NCBI GenBank assembly: GCA_013397935.1
Contig: VZRN01000234.1
Span: forward strand, 894,612 to 958,611
Reading direction: 5' to 3'
Length of the DNA: 64,000 nt
DNA from: Dasyornis broadbenti
Lineage: Eukaryota > Chordata > Aves > Passeriformes > Dasyornithidae
Position 1 is the stretch's first letter. Every line of letters begins with the position of its first letter. The notes beneath the pieces were generated by a model. It was not told the origin of the DNA and made no database searches. It was given only the letters and a program-made list of their open reading frames with translations. This document shows positions 35,471-48,719 of the stretch, piece by piece. The position numbers and the translations under genes are program-made.

Positions 35471-35476
35471 AATAAA
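35471..35476 (+). terminator. Poly(A) signal of KRT9-like copy 4
   Basis: AATAAA about 270 bp after the stop, followed by TTCTGCAATGCAAAG as behind copy 3. Confidence 0.75.
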
Positions 35477-37276
35477 GCTTTACCTTTCTGCAATGCAAAG
35501 AAAACTCTGTGTCCAGCAGTCTATTTGGTATATTAATATTGTATTTACATTTAGATGTAACAAGTGAGATACACAAAGAAATTAAGGTTGGGTGAATTAT
35601 GTAATATGGCTCCTTAGAAAAAGGTGAATCCTAAATTATATGATGACTGGATAAAATCCTGGAGATGAATGAACACATCTACATTAAACTCAAGGGTGAC
35701 ACCTATGGGGAAGAAAAAGGGGTGGGGGAATCCCTTTTTCATAGCATATGTTGCAAGGAGTGTGCAAGTAATTGATTTGCCAATTGAGCAGCTGAACTGA
35801 AAGATCAGGATTAATTAACCACAAAATTTCATGAAAATTTTGTCAAATCAAAACCACTTTCCTTTGAGTTACTGAATGAGAAAGCAATCCTATCCAGGCA
35901 GCCTTTTCCCAGCTTCTAGATGAGAGCTCTGTCTAATCTTGTTCAATTAAAACAAAGTGTTAGATCAGAAAATGAGTGAGGAGTATGAAATCTCTACTAA
36001 TACAATGTTCAGTTGTTGCGATTATTCCTCCTGCCATGTTGGCAAATCTGAGCTCACTTTTTTTATCTGATAGTTCCAAATGAAGGAGTGTGTTCCCTTA
36101 TTCCATAGGGTCATGCCCAGCTCCATGCTGTGCAGAGCTCTGGGTGGAGAATGGCATGGTGCAGGCAAGGTTCAAGCTTTGTTACTAAACCTGCCCCACT
36201 TCGCGTGCCCCACTCACCTTATTTGGGCTCAACAGCAGAAGAAAACTGGTGAAATAATCTCAGTCATTTCAAACTTACAAATCTGCATTTCAATGTTTGG
36301 TTTGCAGGGCTGAGGAAGCTGCTCAACAGGGTCGGCCACATAGCAGGGGAGTGACTCCACTGCTGCCTTGTCCCAGACCCGGGTGGGTCTCACAGGCCCC
36401 ATTGTTCCCTGAACATCTCCTAAATCACCAACAGTGTTCTTATCCCGTCACGCAGCTTTACATTTACACTTTGGTTTGCTCAGAGAGTCAAGACAGCTGA
36501 AACATAATTTTGGATAACAAATTATGATTTTAAAAGACATCAATCTGTTCCATGTTACAATCCAAGCTGAATTCTCAGCACAGCAGGAAAGAGATGAGTC
36601 AGAGAAACTATTTCCCTGGGAAACAAAGGTTTGTAAAGTCAAAGCAGAACTGCCTCTCCTTGGAGTCACAACAGGACTCTCCTGCTCTGTGCAAGTAACA
36701 GAGACTGTTCTGCCTTATGCTCCCTTTTACTCCTCTCTCGTATCAACCAGTTCTGACCATCCCCAAACCCCTCAGCACCAGCCAGTTATAATGGACTTTG
36801 GGATCAAATACCTTCTTTAGGCACAGTTTAACTAGGAAGAATGTCTGTGATCCCAGACAGGAGCCCATTGTGTTCTAGGCTGTCTGTTGGGCACATTCTT
36901 GAGTCTCCTGCTTCCCTTCTGCTCTCTTTTAGTTGAGACACATTTGCAGTGCCAGCATGAGGGAATGCTGTGCTTGAGCCTCATCCTGCTCCAGTGGCAT
37001 GTCCCACAGCTCCGTACCAGGGACAGGATTTATCTGTAGGTGACGGACAGTGTATCTGTCCATTCGGGTTGGCTCACATGGCATCCTCTGATGGCAATTC
37101 AGGAAATACAAAGTAGGATTTGTGACACAAACTGCTCAAAACACTCTCAAAATTAAATTAAAGCCTCAGGCCTGGGTCACGGTTCGTACAAGGAAAGAAC
37201 AGCTTAATTAATAAAAAAATCACGTTATTCATTTTATTTCTTGCCTTGGATTCTACGGCTGTGCTTAACAGCCGGG

Positions 37277-37292
37277 CCTGCAGAGGGCGCTC
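37277..37292 (+). promoter_or_regulatory. CTCF-like motif, forward orientation
   Basis: CCTGCAGAGGGCGCTC matches the core of the vertebrate CTCF consensus (CCASYAGRGGGCGC), with mismatches only at the degenerate left side. It lies between the KRT9-like array and KRT19. Occupancy is inferred, not shown. Confidence 0.5.
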
Positions 37293-37810
37293 TGTGCTGC
37301 TCTGTGCATCCCAAGGCCGCAAATTCCGTGGATTGTGGCTGAATTCTGGAAATTAATTACCTGCAGCTGAATAATACAACATTCTCAGGAGGTTTGATGA
37401 AGATAAGAAATGAAATGGCTGTATAGAGAGAAATTCAAGACAAGAACCAAAATTCAGTGGACTGAGTTCTCCAAGGGGCTTTGCTTTGGATCAGGACTAT
37501 GACATACCTGCAGGATTTAGACACGCAGCAAATGCTTCCATTTCCAAAGGCAGCTGTCAGGTATGGACAGGTACAGCAGCCCACTGCTACTCCTGGTGCC
37601 TTTGTGCACAGCCCCGTCAGGCTCTGGTTCTCCTGCCTACAAGGAAATGGAACAACAGAGGTGACAAGGCAGATTTCCCTCTCAGCCCACCACTGACTCA
37701 AGAAATGAGAAAAGAAACTCTGACTCAGTGTGCCTGTCATAAAAAGCGAGAGGAAAGGAAGCTGCTCCTGTGATATTTCTGACATTTACCAGCCCACCAT
37801 AACCATGAAA

Positions 37811-37896
37811 AACAGCAGCAGCCAAGTTAAGCCAGGATTCATGCAGGATGTTAAGCAACAGCAGCAGCCAAGTTAAGTACAAGGATTCATGCAGGA
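37811..37896 (+). repeat. Two-copy tandem repeat
   Basis: A unit starting AACAGCAGCAGCCAAGTTAAG and ending GGATTCATGCAGGA appears at 37811-37848 and 37857-37896, with period 46 and small changes between copies. Confidence 0.8.
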
Positions 37897-38010
37897 AAAT
37901 CCTCTCTCTGTAACAACTTCTCTTAGGTTTCACATCATATATAACACTTCGGAGTGCTAATCCCAACAAACCTCAGAATTTCTATAAGTATTTCCACACT
38001 GTGACTGCCC

Positions 38011-38153
38011 TATCCCTGGAAGTGTTCATGGCCTGGTTGGAGGAGCTTGGATCAACCCGGTCTAGTGGAAGGTGTCCCTGCCTGGGGCAGAGGTTGGAAC
38101 TGGATGACCTTTAAGGTCCCTTCCCACCCAAAGCATTCCATGATTCCATGATT
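38011..38153 (+). mobile_element. CR1 LINE 3' end
   Basis: Contains phrases typical of avian CR1 3' ends: CTGGAAGTGTTCA, GGTCTAGTGGAAGGTGTCCC, GATGACCTTTAAGGTCCCTT and a terminal ATTCCATG repeat (ATTCCATGATTCCATGATT). The fragment is 5'-truncated, non-coding and in + orientation. Confidence 0.93.
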
Positions 38154-41100
38154 AAGGACCAGTGACAGTGAACACGTAGTCTCAGGTGCACTGGAGCTGA
38201 CTCTCAGAGCTGTTTTAGTACCGCCTAAAGAGAGGTTTCTCCATGCTGCAATTACTCCTAATAGCACAGTTTGGGAGCCCACGCTCCCGCGGCTCCGCCA
38301 AGGCTGGCTCCAGGGAACACCTTTCCCTGGCACACACCTGAGCTCCCAGCCCTGGCAACCTGCGCAGGGCTGCGATCAAAGGCACCCACAGCCTCAGTCA
38401 TCAACATTTTCTGACAACCTTCCCAATCTTACTTCAGTTCTTTCCCACAACCAGACTATCGAAAATCACGGCCATACCTAAAAGTTCACAACATGCAAAG
38501 ATTTTAAACCAGTGCCAAGAATGCCTTTCTGTCGAAAATGCTGTTAGAAATCATGTCACGAGATTTTATCAGTTTTTAAAGCTGAAGCCATTAGGAAAGC
38601 ATGAAAAGACACTCAGCAAGTACTTTGGTCACTTGCTTTGCTGGTGGTGGGCTGCCCAAAGTACAGACAGTTGGCACAGACCTCCGTTTTTAACAAAAAG
38701 AAGATTTAAAACTGAATATGGGTGTCAGAGTCTGGTAGAAAACCACCGCTCCTAGTTAAGGTAACAGCCAGGACTGCCTGGGAAGGAACATGCCTGGTAC
38801 ACATAAACATGGGGAAAACAGTCCTTTTTGAAAGTGGCACAAACTGTCAAAAGTAGTAAGAAATCCCCTTTTGTTCTCTTAAAGGTGTGTGACCAGCCAG
38901 GGCAGCCAGAACCAGGACTCCGAAGGCATTTCTGTGGGCTTAGAGTTGCCATGAGAACCAAGTGTTTAAAATGCCTTCCTGGCAGCAGCTCCACAAACCA
39001 GAGGCTACAGGGCTTGCCCTCACAGAGCGACTGTTGGATTTTCTCACTGAGCCCAGAGATCTGCAGGCTCTGAGAATTCCTGTCAAGAAAAACTGAGTAT
39101 GAAACCACCGGTAGGATCAGGAAAGTCCAAGTCTAAGGATCCGCCAGGAGGGTACTAAGAGCGCTCCTTGTTTTCTAATTAGATCCAGAACATGTGTTTA
39201 AGACTTTCACAATAAAATCTCTGCCATCACTGGAAGCTTATCCCTATGATCAGAATATATTCTTATAAAATTAGCAAGAGAAATAATAATCTATAAGTCT
39301 ATATATACAAATATGTGCATGTAAATATATAAGTACATAGATATAAACAATAGCTATACAAATGTTTTACAGACAGGAACAGAATAAAATATTTCAGCTC
39401 TGTGCTATGAACCTCATCTACTCTGTGTTTCTCCCAAGTCTAGGTTTATTTTTGAGTAGGAATTTTCCATGTGGCGTATGGGAAGATCCCTGTGGATAGC
39501 CGCAGGCCTCCTCCCTCAGTGTGAATCCCGGCAGCGTGCAGAGGCCATGGCAAGCATCCGACAGCCACTGCTCCCCCGAGCCCAGGACAGGTTCAGTCCC
39601 TTCGGGTTTGGCAGAGGCTCCTGCACTGCCTTTGCTGCTGCCTGCAGAAACCTGACTTTTGGAACACATCCTTCTGTCAGTTGGATGTTTGACTCTCAAA
39701 TAATAGTTTCCAGCCCGATCATACCTTGCTGAGATTTACCAGCCAGATAACAGGTTAAAGGAAGTGTGAGAGTACATCCAGTGAGTTGACTTGCACTCCG
39801 TAGGGCTTGGTGCCCCAACTGAGCCTTCCTTCCCACACAATCTTTAATCACACAATAAGAAAATCTGTTTTATTTTCCTGTCTCAGGTACTTTACTCCCT
39901 GATTTGCCTTATCATTAGAGTTCTGGAATGATAGAGGAGTCAGGAGTTTAAAGCTAGTTATGTTTCTAGGGAAACAGGGACAATAATGAGACATTTTCAC
40001 ACCACAGCCAGTTTCAAGGATTTGTGAAATATTTACACTGCTCCCAGTTACTGAAGTGCTTGAGCTCTTCATGAGGATCTTTTATGTATTTTCCTCATAC
40101 TAATCTGTTCAAATGTTCTGTAAATGGCAATCATTGAGAAATTAAACTCTGTGCCCCAATAGCACGGCAGCCTGGGCAGGAATCGTTCCAGGTCAGCTCA
40201 AATCGTTGATCCATTGTTTCTGTTCTGCCATGAACAAACCAGAGCCCTGCACAGAAATGTCTTGTTCTGTGTCTTACTCTCACAATTTCTGTTAACACAG
40301 GACCCTTACACAACCTTATTTCTCACCTCTTCAGTGCAGAAATTATGCATTCCCTCTACCACAATCCCTCTACTTTGCAAAAATAGTCACTTTGAGCAAA
40401 TTCCCAGTATTGCTCTGCTTTTCCCTACCCTCTTCTACAACCGCTCACAGCTGTGTGTGCATGTGCTGGGACCTGCCTCTTCAGCACAGCAACATTCTTG
40501 TCTCACAATCTGTTGGCACATTCAGAGAATATATGGCAATGCCAGGTTTGTGAGAAAAAAAGAAAAAAAGATTTATGATGGGCTGTAAAAGCCAGACAGC
40601 TGAATGTTGTATCTTGGGCAAACCTTAACTGCAGTTACCTTGCTACCAGCTGCAGATCAGAGCTTGTTGTCACTGGATCTTCCCACAAGTAAGTTTAAAA
40701 GAAAAATAGAAAATTTTGTGTTTGAATTAGAGAGCTGCAAATGTTTCATGCCTCTGATCTTCAAAAGGGGAAAAAACATCGCAAGCTGTGATCTTAAGAG
40801 TACCTGTGACATGATCATTTGGGAGTGTGGACAAAGTTCAGATGAGCAAGAGAAGAAATGGAGACTAAAAATGTGCATGTGAAAAATCAGCACGTTTTCA
40901 CTGATGGGAGCAAAGGCAGAAAGGAAGAATTACCAGAAAGGGTAAACAGGTGAAAATTTAAAGGGTAAATCCAGAATAATAAATTGGCTTTGCTCCTCCA
41001 TCCATAGATTCATCCATGGAACTGCACGCACCAACAAAGTTGGTTAGAATGTTCAGCAAGTTAATTTAAGTGTAATTGCATTAGCTATTCCTGGAAGCAA

Positions 41101-43600
41101 ATTCAGCAGGATGTGAGAAGAGAGAAGGATACACCAGTGTCCTCAAGGGCAAGAAAAAAAGGTTTACAAGACAAGTAATAAAACTACCCTGAAACAATAG
41201 GAATGATTTTATAAACCAGCAGTGACTGGCAAGGCAGAGAAGATAAAGGTAAAGCAGAACCAGGTGTCAGCCAGGAGCCTGGGTGTGACTGGATGACTTC
41301 ACTTGAAAAAATGTGTCTCCCTTCCCCTCTGATAAGGTGCTGATAAAGGAAATTCCCTGTGCTGACCATTCCTTACTGGGGAAAAGCTGACCCTACCATA
41401 AATTAGGTTTATTGTACCAGGAGAAAAAGAGACCTATGCTGAATGCTAACAGCAGCTTCTTCAACTTGCAATACTAAAGGCTTTTCCAAGCACTTAAGTA
41501 CACATTCTCAGCTTGAGTCCCTACAAAAACAAACTCATGCAGCCATTGAAATAAAACAGAGGTGGAAAGTTAAAAGAAAAACAAAACCTTTCTGTAAATG
41601 TAGAACTCATTTTTAGCAAAAATGCTGTGTAAGGGATCGATTTGGTACTAGAGGCTTATGATGTATTTGGTATTATAAATCAGATTAATCTATTTGGCAG
41701 TGTTTCCCAAGCCTTTCTTCCCCTGACACTTCCAGCTGTACTTCCAAACTGCCACTAAGAATTGCAGTTCATTCTTTGGGAGATTCTTCCCTGTAGGTTC
41801 ATGCAAGCCCAATCTGCCTGCAGGACCTGATCAATATTCTGACTAATATATGGTGATTGCTGCTTATACTCAAGAGGTTGCAGAGGGAATGAAGAAGCCT
41901 TCCCGGTCCCAATTCTCATGAGCTGGATCATAAAATATTATGTAAGATCATAGATGTGCATTTTATTTTGCAAAACCCAAAAATACACTGCGCTGAGGTC
42001 CTGATATGGGAGTCCAGGGAATACTGAAGGAGTACCTATAGGGACAGAGGTTCATCTCTCCTTGCAGCAGGAGATAGATCTCAAAAAGAACACACTGGTA
42101 TTTATTCTCCTTTCTTGCTTCTTGCATTTCTGTTCAGTGAAGAAAAGTACATGGACTGATGCTCTTTACGCTCTAACTACGGACTGATATTTAACAAAAA
42201 AAATAACTGTTCACTATTTGCTTTCTGGCAGTAACCTCCTAACACCAGTATTTCACCTTTTCACAGCCCTTGGAGCAGTTACTGGCTGGGCAGGTTTGTC
42301 CCACCCAGAGCTGAACAGGACATTCAGGTCTACGGAAGAACGATCAGCGTGTCTCTGGCAGCAGGAGTGTCCCTGGGCCTGTGAGGAAAGGCTGCACAGC
42401 GTTACAGTGCCAGATGGAGAGTTGGGGAAGGCAGCAGTTTGTACAGAGAGGAAAGAATTCCGCTGTGGTGGCCCAGGCTGAAGTGTGGTACATATCCTGT
42501 GTGTATCCAGTGATATATTCCACACCTGAGTCACTGCAGAATTCCTCCTTCTGATACGGCCTGCTCATTACCTGGTGATTCATGTGCTTTGGCTGGCCTC
42601 CCATTTGCTGTTTGCTCTTTCCTTCCCTGAATTTGCCCCACAGTTTGACACCATGTACACAGGGAGTGCAGCTCTATTGTGTGGCCTAAAATATCTGGAG
42701 CATTTTTCATGGGTATAGATAGGCCTGGCTGCTCCCAAGAGCTTCAAGTGCTGCCAGGCCAGCACTTCCGCTTTCTCAAAAACACTTCTGGGGAGTTCCA
42801 GAGGTTTGGAGGGAATGAGAAAGAAAGAGAACGGAAGGAAAGCTCTGAGTATCCCCTTCTGCGTTAGGAATGCTCAGGGAGGAGCCCACAATAACAAAAA
42901 CTTCTAAAAATCCATCTTGGATAACAGAAGACTTGAAAATTTTAGAAATAACATTTTCATGACTCACTATGACCAGAAGACTAAGTGATTCTGTTTCTTC
43001 TCTTTGCTTCTCTCTTTCGGTAGCAATCAAAGGACTCAATGTGTAATCCGACCCTCGTGTCTTTTCACTCCCCAGGTACCCAGGGATATTACTGCTTCTC
43101 TCTGCTACAGATGCAGCCATGGCTGCTTCAGAAGGATTCTTGTGTCTGTAGAAAACCAGACTCTAAGACACAGCATCTTCTCTGTTAGCTCAAATGGAAC
43201 CGAGAGCAAAGACAAAAAGAGTGAAAACTTCATTTCTGAAAGAACGTTTCTCAAGGGGAATGTGGGAAACACAGGGGTGGGAACGTGTTTTCTGAAGGTC
43301 CACACACATTGTTCACCATTTGGGCTCCTTACAAGTTCTGTTATCAGGCTGAATCACTCTGTTAAAACAAGTCTTTGTGTGACTCCGCTCTGGCCGCGGC
43401 GTTGCCTGCAGTGGGTGCGCTCCTAGCCCCTTTGTTTCCGTGTAGGTAAACTCTAGCCAGGTTTAGGAATGCTCCCCTCGGTAGGGAGGCGCCTCCTCCA
43501 AATCCCACCTTTTGCTTCAAGCGGCAGCGGTCGGGGGAGGGGATGGTCTCCCGTGTGTGGAGGTACTGGGGAAGGAAACAGCCCACTCCACAGCCACTGA

Positions 43601-43705
43601 CCAATAAGGGGAACCGCCGTGTTGGCAGAAGGCTTAGGGCTGATAAATTCCATGGGTCTCAGATAACACATTCTGGAGACAACTCCCATTGTCACCGGCA
43701 TAAAA
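43601..43705 (+). promoter_or_regulatory. Promoter of KRT19
   Basis: A CCAAT box (43601-43605) lies about 95 bp upstream of a TATA-type CATAAAA (43699-43705). CTCCCA ends at 43688, exactly 10 bp before the CATAAA. The ATG is 97 bp after the TATA element. Confidence 0.7.
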
Positions 43706-43795
43706 GCGGTGGGGTGGGGGAGCAGGACACTCTCCTGCCTCGGGATCACGAGCCGCTGAGGTGCAGCTTAGGTCGGGTCCTTGCTCTTCCTCCCC

Positions 43796-46700
43796 ATGGC
43801 CAGTTACAGCTTCAGGCAAACCAGCTCTTCCGTGGCCGGGGGGCCCGGCGCCTCCTCCCTGCGGTTCGGTGGCAGCTTCAGAGCCCCCAGCATCCACGGG
43901 GGATCTGGTGGCAGAGGTGTGTCCGTGTCCTCTGCCAGGTTTGTCTCCTCTGGCCTGGGAAGCGGCCTGGGAGGGGGCTATGGTGGAGGCAGCTACAGCA
44001 GCAGCTTTAGCTATGGGGGTGGCCTGGGGGGCGATGGCCTCCTGTCAGGAAATGAAAAGGCAACCATGCAAAGCCTGAACGATCGCCTGGCCTCCTACCT
44101 GGAGAAAGTGCGTGCACTGGAAGAGGCAAACTCTGATCTTGAAACCAAAATCCGAAACTGGTACCAAAAACAAGGACCAAGCCCAGCTCGGGACTACAGT
44201 CCTTATTTCAAGACTATTGAGGACCTTCGAGACAAGGTAGGTGTTAATATTAATCAAAAACCCTCTTAGATTTCCACTTACAAAGGAAGCATGAAAACCC
44301 AAAAAGTTCCTTAGGGAACCCCTAGAAAGCGTTGCAGGTCATGAGAAGGAGAGGGAGATGAGATGTACATGCAAGGAATGGGCAGGGGGATAAAGTCAAT
44401 GTCAGTATGGAATTATCTACTTTTTTAAATGCGAGCCAAGAGAAGGTACAAACCAGTCAGTGGAGGATGCCTGAGTACTGAACTCTGATAATGTCTGCTT
44501 TTAACAAAGCATATGTTTGTACACACACATATCCACATGCTGGTCATGTACACATATATGACCAGTTAATGTATATATGACCATATATAAACGTACATGA
44601 GGAGAGCCAAGCAGTGGCAGCAACTTGCCTGTTGCAACCTCTCACCTGCCATAGAGCATGTAAACCCTCAGAGGCCCAGACACACAGCTTTAAAAATGAA
44701 AATAAAAATGGGTTAAGAACAATTTCTTTTTCACATTTCTGATACTTAACCTTGGAATTCAAATGAGTGAACTGAAATATCTGGCTTAGGAAAAAAGGAA
44801 ACAGCAGACATGAAGTAATCAATCCCATATATAAATGTAGGATTTGCCCCAAGAGCCCATGGGTACCTGATAACAGATTGCTGAGGAGATACACACCCTG
44901 CAAAACACACAGAGTAGCTGATTAACTATGTAAATAAATGAAAGAAAACTTGAGGTTTAGTTTTCTGAGTTCAGCCTGGAGTTCATGACCGCTCCCACAC
45001 AGGTTGCTTCTCCTTGCTGCAACCCATCCACATGCACTCCTGATTTAAAATCTGAGCTCTGCTAATAGCAGAACTGGCAATGGGATTTTCTGCTTCCAGT
45101 ATTCTTTTCCCTCCTTTCCTTCACTCCCCTTAGTTAGGGGAGGTAAAACGTTGTTGCAGTTAGTTTTGTGGATGACCTTTTGAGTTTTAGAAGTGGCAGG
45201 CATAGAAGATATGCTTTCCAGGTACAACTGAACAGAAACTCCTAAATAAAATTTCCTTCAGAGGCTTTCATGATGAATGCATCAAAAAGAATCAATAAAC
45301 ACTATTCTGGGTATTCTAGGAAATAAAAATGTGATCAAAGATGGTATCTCAAAGTCCTCTCCCTCTCAGACAGCAGGTAGTTTTGTCTCACGATGGAACT
45401 TCTACCTAAAGCCACTTCACACACTAGGCGCAAGGATGCATCCAAAAACCACAATCCTGGCAGAGGTTCATGATAGATCTGTGTGACATGTTTGCTGTAG
45501 ATCATCGATCCTTCCCTATTCCTTTGTTTGCTGTAGCAACAGATTAAATAGACACTTCACTCTTATCTGCAGAGCAGGGAAGCTGATAACAGTTGTTTCA
45601 GGCTCACTAATGAGTTCTCATTGTTTGTAGATCCTTGATGCCACCATCGACAACGCCAGGATTGTGCTGCAGATTGACAATGCCAGGCTGGCTGCCGACG
45701 ACTTCAAAACCAAGTGAGTAATCTCTGAGAGGGAAAAGATCTCGTGAGTAGGCAAAAATCCTTGTTGAGCCAAAGGGCAGTGAAACAGGAATGGAATGCC
45801 CCTAAAACCCCTGTCTGAACGTTTGTTTGATCCTGTCCATGCAGTTCAGCCCTTCATGTGTTTGCTAAGAGCACCATCTGCACCACTGAAAATTTTGCAT
45901 AATGTGAAATATGTGAAGAAAGGTTTAATGCTTGATGACATTTGCTACACCATAAATCCTATAAACCCAGATGCATTCATACTGTGCTTGTTGTGGGCTG
46001 GTTAATCAGTGAACCTGAATGAGTTCATTTTGCTTTTTTAAGGTTTGAAACTGAGCAAGGTCTTCGCATGAGCGTGGAGGCCGACATCAACGGCCTGCGC
46101 CGCGTCCTGGATGAGCTGACCCTGTCCAGAGCCGACCTGGAGCTGCAGATTGAAGGATTAAAGGAGGAACTGGCCTACCTAAAGAAAAACCACGAGGAGG
46201 TAAACCCCAAGAAAAGTGTTTGAAAGTGGCACTAGAAAAACAGCCTGTGGAGATGTGGAGTCCCTCAGGATTGCCCTGGGCTCTCCCAACAGCGAGGAAA
46301 AGATTTCTGTGTAGACTGGGATCCCTCCTGCCAGTATCTCAGGGGAGTCAGTCAGCCTTAGCCTTTGAACAAAGAAAAGAAGGTTCATAACATTTTCTGT
46401 TTACAGTTGTACCCTCTTTTCTCTCCTCTGCCATTCCCCACAGGAGCTGAGTGCCCTGAGAGGGCAAGTAGCTGGTCAAGTCAGTGTTGAACTGGACTCT
46501 GCTCCAGGCATTGACCTGTCCAAGATCCTGGCAGATATGAGGGACCAGTATGAACACATGGCTGAGAAGAACAGGAAGGATGCTGAGGCCTGGTTCCATA
46601 GCAAGGTAAAACCCATCCATACTGTACAAACACTAACCAAAAAATCCATGAAAGAAACAGTTATTAAAACACACAGAAAAATGCTGTGACACCCTTACGT

Positions 46701-48487
46701 CCCCCATATTTCTCACATAGTGTTTTCCCTCTCTCAGACGGAGGAGCTGAACCGTGAGGTCGCTGTTAACACCGAACAACTGCAGAGCAGCAAGTCCGAG
46801 GTCACTGACCTGAGACGCACCCTGCAAGGGCTGGAGATTGAGCTGCAGTCCCAGCTCAGCATGGTACGACACGATTTGCGCTGCCTGACCACCCCCCACT
46901 GAAAAGGGCCCGTATTTCCCTCCCCACACAGAGTCCTGCACTGGCAGCAACATCTCCTGACTGTGGTTTCCCCTCACAGAAAGCGGCGCTGGAAGGCACC
47001 TTGGCTGACACGGAAGCGCGTTACGGGGCGCAGCTGGCGCAGATCCAGGGGCTGGTTGGCAGCATCGAGGCGCAGCTGGCTGAGCTCCGAGCTGACATGG
47101 AGCGCCAGAACACCGAATACAAGATCCTTATGGATATCAAGACTCGGCTGGAGCAAGAGATCGCTACATACCGACGGCTCCTGGAAGGCCAGGAGTCCCA
47201 GTAAGAACCTTTTGTGTGGTCTCATAAGTCTGACCATGCCATGGTGCTCATTTGCCACAGCACCTCAGTAAACACAATTGCAAATACTCCTGGGGTTCTA
47301 CAACTTTTAACAAACTCATTTTTCTGGACCACACTGGAGCTAGAAATGTTACAGTTGTCATTTACATGAGGTGAGACCTCAAAGAGTTTCTAAACAGGAA
47401 GGAGAACTGACAAGCAGCACAGCAGATTAACTACAACCAATACAGTTGAAGTGATCAGCTACATCACAGTCAGGGAAAGTGCAATTAATAATGTTTTACG
47501 GAATATAAAAATTAACACCAAATTCCCATAAACTCCCTGCTGCCAGGTAGAGCACTTTTACCCAACAAGAATCAGTGTGGGAAGAAATACTGGGAAGAGA
47601 AGTGAAGGCAGTCACTGAGTGACTCCCACACGGGAGCACAGCTCAATCTCATCTCACACCACCTCAAGGAGGTAAAAAAGGGGTTGAAAGATTTTGATTT
47701 CCCCTAGTCCTTCTTTTCCATAATGTCTTTTCCCAATGCAGTTGTTTAAAAATGTATTTCCTACAACAGCTCCCTCTCCTTTGCTGAGAAGGAGCACAGG
47801 GAGATAGGTATCTCTTCCCTGACTGCACACACAATGTACCTGATTGATAGAGAATTTGCTTTCATCCATCCTCATCTCATGCAGCACTTGATGTATTAAC
47901 TCTCCTTTCCACTGTTCTCTTTGTTCCACAGGATGTTTGGCTCCCTTTCGGGAACTGCTGGTAAGAATCCTTTCTCTTTCAGGAGAAGTTTTATTTTCTA
48001 AAATGAAATGCACATAACTCTGGTAGTTTTGTATGTTCTAGAGACTGGGGTCTATCACAGAAAAAAATAATAAGTGACAAATGATGTCTCTGATTAGAAT
48101 GGAACAACTTTCAGCCATTAATAGATGTCAGACATCAGAAAAATATCTCAGACTCTGCTACAGTAAAGGCTAAGTAAAGCACTTAATCATTTCCCCAGAT
48201 GAAAGGACAGGGAATTGAAGCTTGGCTAGTTCAGGGGAATTGCAGGAACATGCCAGTAAAACTTGCCTTGAGCTGTTAGAGGTCAGCAGTGTCATAAAAG
48301 GGATGAGTCAAATCCAGGTGATGGAGAGGAAAAGTTCTGAGAGAAGGGAATGAGAGATGAGGCCCAAGCCAAGCTCAGTGCCCTTCACAGAGTGAGCTGT
48401 GTGAGCTGGGCTTAACTAATTGCTGTTCTTTCTCTCCAAGTTACTACAGACAAAAGAGACAAGCTGGGAGATGGGAAACAGCACTGA
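43796..48487 (+). CDS. KRT19: Keratin 19 with a retained tail (8 exons)
   Basis: Type I keratin of simple and basal epithelia (role known from mammals). Coding exons: 43796-44236, 45631-45713, 46043-46199, 46444-46605, 46738-46863, 46980-47200, 47932-47960, 48441-48487; predicted 421 aa. The start is the ATG in CCCCATGGCC. The head (1-86) starts MASYSFRQTSSS and carries FRAPSIHGGSGGRGVSVSSA with RFVSS after it, a hallmark of K19. Rod phrases FETEQGLRMSVEADINGLRR, LRGQVAGQVSVELDSAPGID and MAEKNRKDAEAWF also fit K19, and it ends TRLEQEIATYRRLLEGQ. Mammalian K19 is tailless, but here exons 7-8 add about 20 residues (FGSLSGTAV then TTDKRDKLGDGKQH). Failure to splice intron 6 would give a stop at 47202-47204, directly after the rod. 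Position next to KRT15 and the KRT9-like genes agrees with human synteny. Confidence 0.85.
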
Positions 48488-48713
48488 AGGTCCTCTGAAG
48501 GTCATCTGCAAACAGAAAAAGCAGACAACACATGTGGATTGAGACAGAGAGGAATCACTCTGAACTGCTGGAAATGTCTGTTAGAACACAGAAAGTTCAT
48601 GGCCACACAAAGTTTAGGCAGATTCATTCACTTAGTGATGCTTAAGTTGTAAATTGGGTCAGCTTTGCAATTATTTCTAGGTTTTGCATGTACTGAATTG
48701 CTGCATCTACTTG

Positions 48714-48719
48714 AATAAA
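48714..48719 (+). terminator. Poly(A) signal of KRT19
   Basis: AATAAA about 225 bp after the stop codon. Confidence 0.75.

Larger units (their letters stand above)
35477..43600. other. Intergenic, KRT9-like array to KRT19
   Basis: About 8.1 kb, the longest gene-free interval. It holds a CTCF-like site (37277-37292), a two-copy tandem repeat (37811-37896), a CR1 fragment (38011-38153) and an AT-rich stretch (about 39290-39365). No coding exon is supportable. Confidence 0.5.

Noticed and set aside
36342..36364. 23-bp palindrome (11-bp arms, one mismatch)
   Set aside because: Short arms of this size are expected by chance in a 64-kb window; no context to support a function.
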